Assembly: GCA_003952965.2 (NCBI GenBank)
Contig: CM025856.1
Span: 24,375,614 to 24,439,613, forward strand
Direction: 5' to 3'
Source of the DNA: Morella rubra
Taxonomy: Eukaryota > Streptophyta > Magnoliopsida > Fagales > Myricaceae
DNA: 64,000 bases
Shown: piece by piece, positions 50,801 to 64,000 of the stretch
How positions within the stretch are numbered: the first letter of the stretch is position 1
Layout: the number at the start of each line of letters is the position of its first letter
The notes under the pieces: model-generated
Database searches by the model: none
What the model was told of the DNA's origin: nothing
What the model saw: the letters and a program-made list of their open reading frames with translations, nothing else
Position numbers and translations under genes: made by a program

Positions 50801-52225
50801 AGAAAGCAAAGAGCAATAGTATATGCTTTGATTTTACAAAATGGATATGTTTAATTTTATTACAATGATTTCCTTGAAGCTCTTTTGAAAATATCATAAG
50901 TCTAAATCAATAGGGTAAGATCTCACTATTTGATTGAACATTTATCTTATGGGGTTAATCTACTTAGATTTATTGAAGTAAGATTACTCTTATACATAAC
51001 TACGTTGGGATATCTGAGAATATCACAAGAATCACAAAAAGGACATTAATAGTTACTCCACCCACGGTAATACCATTTCGTGGGATTATGGTCTCACACC
51101 CACTAAGAACATTATTTCAAAGCATTCGAGATAGAGTTTGAAGAATGCCTACTTAGAGGAAATAAAGAACAAGAAAACCTAAGAATGAATTTAATGGTGG
51201 TAATTTTAGCTCTCAAAATTTCCACTCAAATAAAATAATTCTTCAAAACTTATATTTTCATATCAAATCATCACTTTTTATTCCAATAAATAAGAATAAA
51301 AATCATTAAATCAATTATCTTCGCTCTTCACAATGACCCAATGACAAACAGGAACTTCTCGCACATTTTCAAACATAAAAACACTACTTAATGTCACTAA
51401 GGACAGCGTGGTTTTTGCCACAATCATCTAAAGACACTTCTTTAAAACTAGGATGTTTAAAGTCGAAGCAGTCGAGGAAGAGAGGGGAGGGGCTAACGGT
51501 TCAGGACAAGTTGTGGGGGAAACAACTTGCTCGAGGTGGGAAAAAAAACAATGTTGTTGCGTACGTGGAAGTCATGTGCTTTGGAATTTTATTAGTATTA
51601 TCTATGACTCTCTTTGTAACACATCAATAACTAATACGCAAAAGATAATATAAAATTCTTAAAAAAAAAGGGTGGAGATCGTTGATATCTTGAAACATTA
51701 TAAAATCATCACGTTACAATTGATTGTTGACCAGCCAATTTTTCAGAAAAGAGAGCGCAAAAGAACGACAAAGACTTCATATACGTATGGTTGAGTAATT
51801 TATTTTTTATTTTAATTTTGGTTTAAACTTATTATTTATAGATGGAAAAATAAAAAGGAATCCGACAAGAGATCCTTAGTTTGAACGTATAGGTCGGCGG
51901 TCTTAATTAAGCTTATTAAATGTATTAACCAAAAGGTAGGAAGGTTATTTATTGTAAAGTTAGGGCTGATTTCGTTTGACAAGTCTTTTCCATTCACACA
52001 GTTGAAATGGGTGATATTTACTTTATTGAAAATAATGGCTTGTGAATGAATTGCTATCTTGTACGGTTATAGCCACTGTCTTCTCGCGAAGATTAGTTAT
52101 GACCTAATCTGAACATTCGGTATTGGGTGAAAAAGCTATGTTAGTTGCCATTTTTTCACTATTTTGCTTAAAAGGGAAAAAAAAATAATTTTATCAAAAA
52201 TTGTTAGGTGTTGTACTTTACTTAT
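47789..52225. repeat. Tandem block, copy 1 (4.4 kb)
   Basis: Begins in the poly-A end of the preceding MITE, followed by CTTTGATGCCATTGGGCCGCAG, and recurs at 56384 and 58401. It contains a promoter-like segment (G-box CACGTG at 48322-48327, CT microsatellite about 48409-48427) and anonymous AT-rich DNA. No gene is recognised; frames seen here repeat in every copy but are not protein-like. Stretches 47800-50050, 51040-51220 and 51390-52200 match copy 3 almost exactly, while 50060-51035 and 51230-51390 differ by dense small indels. Confidence 0.9.
48322..48327. promoter_or_regulatory. G-box in a promoter-like segment of the block
   Basis: A CACGTG core, followed 30 bases later by an ABRE-like GACACGTCAACGTCG and then a CT-rich leader-like tract, looks like a plant promoter without a recognisable gene. 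The same site occurs at 56918-56923 and 58934-58939. Confidence 0.4.
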
Positions 52226-56283
<4,058 letters not shown>

Positions 56284-56383
56284 NNNNNNNNNNNNNNNNN
56301 NNNNNNNNNNNNNNNNNNNNNNNNNNNNNNNNNNNNNNNNNNNNNNNNNNNNNNNNNNNNNNNNNNNNNNNNNNNNNNNNNNN
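56284..56383. other. Assembly gap, 100 N
   Basis: Exactly 100 unknown bases, the conventional placeholder for a gap of unspecified size. Confidence 0.99.
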
Positions 56384-58073
56384 TAAAAAAAAAAACTTTG
56401 ATGCCATTGGGCCGCAGTCGTGGGTATTAAAATTCACCCTTAACGAACCGGAGTGGTACAGGATTCTCTCATAAGCCCTCTTTAAAACTGAGATGGCCTA
56501 AAAGATAAATGAAAAGAATATGAGAATTGGAAAAGAAAGGAAAAATCTGAAACGCTGACAGGGAGGGAAGCTACGGACGCAGACGAAATCCGCAGTGCTG
56601 GATAGCAATGAACCGAAAATATCAGTGGTTGGTGGACCCGCCAGCTAGGAAGATGGCCACTGAAGGTGACGCGCGAATGGGGACAAAGCACGAAAGGTAG
56701 GGCCCAGCCAACCCCTGTCGGTAAAGAGGAAGCGAACCTCTTCTATCTACGTCTCGCTCTCTTTAAGCCCAACACCTAATCGTGGCGGTGAGGAACCCAT
56801 GACTTGTGTCAGTTGTACAATTCTCACGAGTAATTTTTTTTTTTTTGTCAGGCGTGGGAGAATTATTATTTGCTAAGGAGATAATACTTACGGCCCCCCC
56901 CCCCCCAGCTGTGGGTCCACGTGGCACTATCACCACCACGCCACCCGCTCTCGACACGTCAACGTCGCTGCACACAGTACCTAATGTCTATCCAACCTCC
57001 GGTCTCTCTCTCTCTCTCTCTCGGAGGTGTGCGTGTGTGTATCCTTCTCTTTCTCTCTCTAGAAAAATAAAATATCTGTGTTTTTGTGCGAGCGATGCGA
57101 GCGTGAAGAATCCGAGACGACATGATGGGGATGGCTCCTGCTTTTTTAGTGTGGCTTCTTTTCTTTTTTTGGGTTTTAATCTTTTTTAAACTCTGTTTGT
57201 TTTGTTTGTTTTGTTTGGTCGGTCTACGGTTTGCCTCTTTCATTGGCTTTCTTTAGCTTGGGCTGTTGTCTTGTCCGATTACAAACAGGCCTTTCTCTCT
57301 GAAACTTGCCTCCATCCAATTTATTTGAATTTTTAAAAATAGTCCATTGCCGTTTGAAATGCAACGTATCAAAAAACCAACACTTTTCTTTTCTTTCTTA
57401 CTTATACTTTCCCAGTTTGAGAAATTGTGAATTTGTGATGTGAGATAGTCGAACAACTTCGGTCTTTTCAAAACATTAAATTTTATGTACTGTATCAGCA
57501 TGGATGCCCCGAAGTTAGATATATTGAGACAACTATGCGTACCAGATTTTCAAATATCCTATCAAATTTCGTACAAATAGGGTTCTCGTTTTATGTACTG
57601 TATCAGCATGGATGTACCGAAGTTAGATATACTGTGGAGTCTAGTCTTATCACTCAGCATTGAACATTTAATATCTTGTACTTCAGGCAGCAATTAGTTT
57701 TTTTTTTTTTTTATGGGTTTTTAGATGATATAATTTAAATAGAAAAAATTTATAAAAAAAAAAAATAATAGATTACATATTAGTAGAATCAAATTTTTAA
57801 ATTCAGATTTTGGCTCTTCACTTTAATCTTTATTTTCTAACTCCGAATTATAATTTCACATCTCAATTAAAATATACAATTGAGAAGTTTAGTATACTCG
57901 TGATGGTGAATCTGTAAAAATATAATTCAAATATTAAAAATTTTATCTCTTACCGATAGATTACATTATTGCACGAAATGATCACACTTCGAGTTAGAAA
58001 AATAAAAAATAACCTACATCACATATGCTAATGCTAGTGTTTTACGATAAGTGAAGGCTGAGGAGACGGATGC
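56384..58073. repeat. Tandem block, copy 2 (truncated, 1.7 kb)
   Basis: Starts at the same point as copy 1 and follows it closely, then breaks off at GGAGACGGATGC (58073), equivalent to 49484 of copy 1. It shares small variants with copy 3 against copy 1, such as GAGACAACTATG instead of GAGACAAACTATG. The CACGTG and CT microsatellite are retained. Confidence 0.9.
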
Positions 58074-58412
58074 TAACTCCGAATTATAATTTCACATCTC
58101 AATATTTGACACTTTATACCCTTTTATCACTTTTTAGATTAAAATGAGATAATGTCCTTACCCATTTTACATATATTAAAGATATTATTATCAATTTATT
58201 AATTTTTCAAAGGTATTATTGTCAAATAAAGGGTGCAAAGTGTTTACTATTAATAGTTTGAGGGTATAATGTGTCAAAGTGTATAATTTAAGGTGTAAAA
58301 TATCTAATATTAGTAATTTGAGGATGCAATATTTTAAAAATAGTAGTTTAGAATGCAATATATTACTACTTTAATAATTTATGAATGGAAAATTGTACTT
58401 TAAAAAAAAAAA
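58074..58412. repeat. Templated junction followed by partial MITE
   Basis: The first 30 bases (58074-58103) repeat 57838-57867 of copy 2. From CAAT at 58100 the sequence continues as the interior of the MITE seen at 47486, through to its poly-A end at about 58412. The left third of that MITE is missing. Confidence 0.85.
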
Positions 58413-61400
58413 ACTTTGATGCCATTGGGCCGCAGTCGTGGGTATTAAAATTCACCCTTAACGAACCGGAGTGGTACAGGATTCTCTCATAAGCCCTCTT
58501 TAAAACTGAGATGGCCTAAAAGATAAATGAAAAGAATATGAGAATTGGAAAAGAAAGGAAAAATCTGAAACGCTGACAGGGAGGGAAGCTACGGACGCAG
58601 ACGAAATCCGCAGTGCTGGATAGCAATGAACCGAAAATATCAGTGGTTGGTGGACCCGCCAGCTAGGAAGATGGCCACTGAAGGTGACGCGCGAATGGGG
58701 ACAAAGCACGAAAGGTAGGGCCCAGCCAACCCCTGTCGGTAAAGAGGAAGCGAACCTCTTCTATCTACGTCTCGCTCTCTTTAAGCCCAACACCTAATCG
58801 TGGCGGTGAGGAACCCATGACTTGTGTCAGTTGTACAATTCTCACGAGTAATTTTTTTTTTTTGTCAGGCGTGGAGAATTATTATTTGCTAAGGAGATAA
58901 TACTTACGGCCCCCCCCCCCCCAGCTGTGGGTCCACGTGGCACTATCACCACCACGACACCCGCTCTCGACACGTCAACGTCGCTGCACACAGTACCTAA
59001 TGTCTATCCAACCTCCGGTCTCTCTCTCTCTCTCTCTCGGAGGTGTGCGTGTGTGTATCCTTCTCTTTCTCTCTCTAGAAAAATAAAATATCTGTGTTTT
59101 TGTGCGAGCGATGCGAGCGTGAAGAATCCGAGACGACATGATGGGGATGGCTCCTGCTTTTTTAGTGTGGCTTCTTTTCTTTTTTTGGGTTTTAATCTTT
59201 TTTAAACTCTGTTTGTTTTGTTTGTTTTGTTTGGTCGGTCTACGGTTTGCCTCTTTCATTGGCTTTCTTTAGCTTGGGCTGTTGTCTTGTCCGATTACAA
59301 ACAGGCCTTTCTCTCTGAAACTTGCCTCCATCCAATTTATTTGAATTTTTAAAAATAGTCCATTGCCGTTTGAAATGCAACGTATCAAAAAACCAACACT
59401 TTTCTTTTCTTTCTTACTTATACTTTCCCAGTTTGAGAAATTGTGAATTTGTGATGTGAGATAGTCGAACAACTTCGGTCTTTTCAAAACATTAAATTTT
59501 ATGTACTGTATCAGCATGGATGCCCCGAAGTTAGATATATTGAGACAACTATGCGTACCAGATTTTCAAATATCCTATCAAATTTCGTACAAATAGGGTT
59601 CTCGTTTTATGTAATGTATCAGCATGGATGTACCGAAGTTAGATATACTGTGGAGTCTAGTCTTATCACTCAGCATTGAACATTTAATATCTTGTACTTC
59701 AGGCAGCAATTAGTTTTTTTTTTTTTTTATGGGTTTTTAGATGATATAATTTAAATAGAAAAAATTTATAAAAAAAAAATTGAATAAATAAGAATTTTAC
59801 ATATTAGTAGAATCAAATTTTTAAATTCAGATTTTGGCTCTTCACTTTAATCTTTATTTTCTAACTCCGAATTATAATTTCACATCTCAATTAAAATATA
59901 CAATTGAGAAGTTTAGTATACTCGTGATGGTGAATCTGTAAAAATATAATTCAAATATTAAAAATTTTATCTCTTACCGATAGATTATATTATTGCACGA
60001 AATGATCACACTTCGAGTTAGAAAAATAAAAAATAACCTACATCACATATGCTAATGCTAGTGTTTTACGATAAGTGAAGGCTGAGGAGACGGATGCGAA
60101 GCTTCTATTGTCCAACTTCATAACGCCGCACCACGTAGATTTATGTCCCCTAGATTTATGAGTTGCTTGATAAGAACAGATATGTCTCCTGAACTTGAAT
60201 TCCCGCTTTTAAAAAAAAAAAACTCCCCTGAAACATAGCACTGAACCATCTAGGCATCTACCGCTTGGCCCAGCGACATAAAGGTCGAGCTTAGAAATTG
60301 AAGTGACCAAGTTCGACGAGGACGAATAAATTCCAAGTTCAATCATCAACGAGACCGGTCGGGTGTTCCCTAGAATTTATTTGGAAGGGAACCAGTACCA
60401 CAAGCCAGCCACCACAATAATAACGCAAAATGAAACACGTACACAATGTCGTTAAAGTTACAGGAACAACCCCTGTATTTATGTTCCAAAGTTATTAAAT
60501 TGGACCGTAATTTGGTGACAAAGTACTTCTTTTGCAATATGCCAACAGTGGACGTAATTGAGGTATTTTTCCCTAAAGCCCGAACTCGTACTAAATTACG
60601 CACATGGCTTTGCTTTTGGGATACGGAATTAATGCGAATCTTCGTTAGGCTTCTTCAATAAATGGGAGAACAAGAGGCTGTCGAGGAGCTCATCGGTCAA
60701 TGCAAGGACAATTGGCCAATAAGTAATAACCGTGACACCGTGTGTTCCCACTGGTATTAGAAAAGATGAGGGAGAATGGGTGTACGTTGCCTCCTGGACA
60801 CGAACAAAATCACGATGGGCATGTTTGTTTGCCTAAAAATCTACGAATTTAAATCTAATTTTTTAAATTTATACTCTTAACATTATTCTTACACGTGTAT
60901 CAATACAATTTATCGTTATTTTTTTTTACATATGTCAATATGTCAATATAATTTTAACAATTTTTATATGCATGCTAATAAAGTTCAAACATTACCTAAA
61001 TATTCACACTATTCTTAAAATTTTTAAAATTTTCTCAAAACGAACATGCTAAAAACATTAAAACATGTTTCGTGTGTTCATTTCCATTTTTCATTCAAGC
61101 AAATAAAAATCATCAGAGATGTTTAGCCTACTATTATGCCTTAATTATATATGTAATTTGACCTTAAAGAACTAATTAATACTATTTTTAAAATTCCTTC
61201 AAATCGTTATAAACTATAATTTTACTTAGTCTTGATTAAAACATAGACTCAAGTAAATCATTAGTTACGTCCGTGCTTTGATTTTAAACTTATTAATTCA
61301 ACCTAGTAAGGTTTCAATATAGGACTTAGTTCTTATAGGACTCATCTCTCATTAATTATTTTTTTCCTCCCACCAAAGTGAGATTTGGAATATCACAATC

Positions 61401-62862
61401 TCCCTCCTTTCAAATCCTTAACGTCCTCGTCAAAGTCCGCCAAGCCCACATTGGTGGCTACTAAGACTGCTCTAATACCATTTTGTAACAACTTGAATAA
61501 AGCACCAGCAATGTCTATGCTTTGATTTCAAAAAAACTAGTTAAGATTACTCTTGAAGCTCTTTTGAATATTAAAAAGTCTAACTCAATTTAGTAAGATC
61601 TCAATATATAACTTTAATCTTATAGGGCTTATCTCTTATTTATTTATTTCTCTTACTCTACGTGGGATTCGAGATATCACAAGACCCACAAAAAGGACAT
61701 TAATAGTTACTCCACCCACGGTAATACCATTTCGTGGGATTATGGTCTCACACCCACTAAGAACATTATTTCAAAGCATTCGAGATAGAGTTTGAAGAAT
61801 GCCTACTTAGAGGAAATAAAGATCAAGAAAGACCTAAGAATGAAGATTTAATGGTGGTAATTTTAGCTCTCAAAATTTCCACTCAAATAAAATAATTCTC
61901 AAAAACTTTATATTTTAATATCAAATCATCACTTTTTATTCCAAATAAATATAAAAAAATCATTTAAATCATTTACCTCTTCACTTTTTCACCAATTCCA
62001 ACAATTCAACATTTCGCAATAAAAACACCACCTTAATGTCACTAAGGACAGCGTGGTTTTTGCCACAATCATCTAAAGACACTTCTTTAAAACTAGGATG
62101 TTTAAAGTCGAAGCAGTCGAGGAAGAGAGGGGAGGGGCTAACGGTTCAGGACAAGTTGTGGGGGAAACAACTTGCTCGAGGTGGGAAAAAAAACAATGTT
62201 GTTGCGTACGTGGAAGTCATGTGCTTTGGAATTTTATTAGTATTATCTATGACTCTCTTTGTAACACATGCAATACAATACGCAAGAAATATATAAAATT
62301 CTTAAAAAAAAAGGGTGGAGATCGTTGATCTCTTGAAACATTATAAAATCATCACGTTACAATTGATTCTTTGACCAGCCAATTTTCAGAAAAGAGAGCG
62401 CAAAGTCGAACGACAAGACTTCTATACTATGGTTTGGTATTTATTTTATTTATTTTTTTGGTTTAAACTTATTATTTATAGATGGAAAAATAAAAAGGAA
62501 TCCGACAAGAGATCCTTAGTTTGAACGTATAGGTCGGCGGTCTTAATTAAGCTTATTAAATGTATTAACCAAAAGGTAGGAAGGTTATTTATTGTAAAGT
62601 TAGGGCTGATTTCGTTTGACAAGTCTTTTCCATTCACACAGTTGAAATGGGTGATATTTACTTTATTGAAAATAATGGCTTGTGAATGAATTGCTATCTT
62701 GTACGGTTATAGCCACTGTCTTCTCGCGAAGATTAGTTATGACCTAATCTGAACATTCGGTATTGGGTGAAAAAGCTATGTTAGTTGCCATTTTTTCACT
62801 ATTTTGCTTAAAAGGGAAAAAAAATAATTTTATCCACAAATTGTTATAGGTGTTGTACTTTA
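58401..62862. repeat. Tandem block, copy 3 (4.46 kb)
   Basis: Full-length copy of the block in the same orientation as copy 1, offset by about 10,613 bases at the left and 10,645 at the right. It contains the same promoter-like segment and anonymous DNA. Within 60818-61051 it carries a possible MITE with GGGCATGTTTGTTTG at the left and ACGAACATGC at the right. The counterpart in copy 1 is barely recognisable. Confidence 0.9.
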
Positions 62863-63554
62863 CATTATAAATTATCATATTTTAGATATTTCACATATAA
62901 ACTATCAATTTCTAACACATTGCACTTTCCATATTTTTATTTTTTTTAAATTTATAGGAAATTGACTTTTTATAAATAAGATGACAATTATACCTTTAAA
63001 CGGAACTTGATCTTCACATGTTACATTATAAACTACCATATTTAAGACATTTCACACATAAACTATCAATCTTTAACACATTGCACCCTCTATCTATTTT
63101 TTTCTTTAAATTTATAGGAAATTGAATTTTTATAAATAAGATGACAATTATACCCTTAAACGGAACTTGATCTTCACAAGATTTTGGGAGTGTTTGTTTG
63201 CCAAAATTTCGGGGAATATTCCCGAAATTTTGGGAATCTTTACTTTATTGAGATTTATTGGAGTTTGTGAAAGGTGAAGTATGTATGTGTAAAAGTTAAA
63301 AATTTTGGAGTGTGTTTGTTTTGTGGAAATTTCCATGCCCCAAAATATTGGGAAAACAAACAGGACCTTTGATTTTTTAAGAATGTAATTGTTATTTCAT
63401 TAATAAAAAATCAATTTCCGTCTTGACAGAAAAAATAGGCGAAGAGTGTAATGTATTAGGGATAGATAGTTTATGGGTGTAATATTTTAAATGTGAAAAT
63501 TTAAGATATAAAGTGTAAAATTAATAATAATTCGGTGAAAAATTGTATTTTCCC
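62814..63554. mobile_element. MITE of the 13.3-kb family, right border, with internal duplication
   Basis: Left end GGGAAAAAAAATAATTTTATCC and right end GGTGAAAAATTGTATTTTCCC are inverted relative to each other. A 160-bp part of the left arm is tandemly duplicated (about 62861-63020 and 63021-63180); the phrase CGGAACTTGATCTTCACA ends both. A 182-bp MITE is nested at 63186-63367. No clear target duplication remains. Confidence 0.75.
63186..63367. mobile_element. 182-bp Tourist/Harbinger-like MITE, copy 2, nested
   Basis: Starts GGGAGTGTTTGTTTGCC, ends GGGAAAACAAACAGGACC, flanked by TTT on both sides. Same length as the copy at 35405-35586. Its insertion inside the larger MITE dates it after that element. 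Confidence 0.8.
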
Positions 63555-63573
63555 TAAAAAAAAAAAAAAAAAA

Positions 63574-64000
63574 ACGCGCTGTGGGTCACAGATTCACAGG
63601 GTCAGTGTACCTTCGGCCACAAGTTATGCCCCATTCAACGGTAATGTATAGAGAGGGCCAAGGAGAGAATCCAAATCCATTCCGCAACAGGGAGAGTATG
63701 AAATAGGTGAAGGTGGTGGGTGAGAGTAGGGACAAATGAGATGGGGGTAGAATTTTTTTGAGTGGCGTCTGCGGTCACGTGGCCGGTGCATCTTTGTTCA
63801 TGCTGCCCACCACTTGTTTGGCCCTTTTACTTTAAGATGAGTGAGAAACCTTGCTATGAAACCGCTAGCGGACTTTGCAAGGCAAAACCCCTCCCTCTCT
63901 CAAAAATGTCCCTATCCCATGCCATTTAAAAGTAAATGCAGGGATTTACAAAAAAAAAAAAAAAAAAGAGAAATCTTGCAATTATGGACTTAAGGAAAAG
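63574..64000. other. Unique sequence, nothing recognised
   Basis: Single-copy sequence after the repeat array, with a GC-richer part (63574-63850). It could be the promoter or leader of a gene beyond the window edge, but no start codon with protein-like continuation is visible. Confidence 0.4.

Overview
The window is nuclear DNA of a flowering plant, most likely a dicot. The evidence is multi-exon genes with GT-AG introns, CT/GA-rich leaders, a telo-box, several families of miniature inverted-repeat transposons, and an unmistakable AINTEGUMENTA-type AP2 transcription factor. No operons, CRISPR arrays or complete viruses are visible. The species cannot be named from the sequence alone.

Three protein-coding genes can be reconstructed exon by exon, all on the minus strand. 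They are an AINTEGUMENTA (ANT) orthologue (26335-29557, 9 exons, 678 aa, with the 9-nt micro-exon typical of this family), a plastid-targeted DUF3054 membrane protein (36333-38719, 5 exons, 257 aa) and a two-RRM Musashi/hnRNP-like RNA-binding protein (40106-41551, 2 exons, 321 aa). They are ordinary single plant genes about 1.4 to 7 kb apart, and nothing in the sequence links their functions. Weaker coding traces are a plus-strand small-protein terminal exon (5363-5478), an orphan exon cut by a transposon (35214-35404), a possible phosphatase first exon (45750-45824) and a 39-codon ORF (46638-46757).

Mobile DNA is well defined in places. There is a compound Mutator-like inverted-repeat element with a perfect 9-bp target duplication (13334-14017) and a 743-bp hAT element with a perfect 8-bp duplication (17528-18270). 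Two copies of a 182-bp Harbinger/Tourist-like MITE share the same length, and one is nested in another element. An LTR-like fragment and a truncated hAT end are also present. Further members of the Mutator-like family border the repeated block on the right side of the window.

The right third (47.4-63.6 kb) is dominated by a 4.4-kb block present as one full copy, one truncated copy and another full copy. Between copies 1 and 2 lies about 4 kb of almost pure A/T sequence with a 104-nt poly-A run, three exact 98-bp repeats and a 100-N gap. The full copies agree almost perfectly in some stretches and differ by dense small indels in others. The join after copy 2 carries a 30-nt templated insertion. 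This pattern mixes real tandem duplication with probable assembly or consensus error. The stretches 1-2500 and 5700-10740 contain no recognisable gene or transposon and may also be poor consensus. I found no new biological system; the most unusual part is this repeat array and its junctions.
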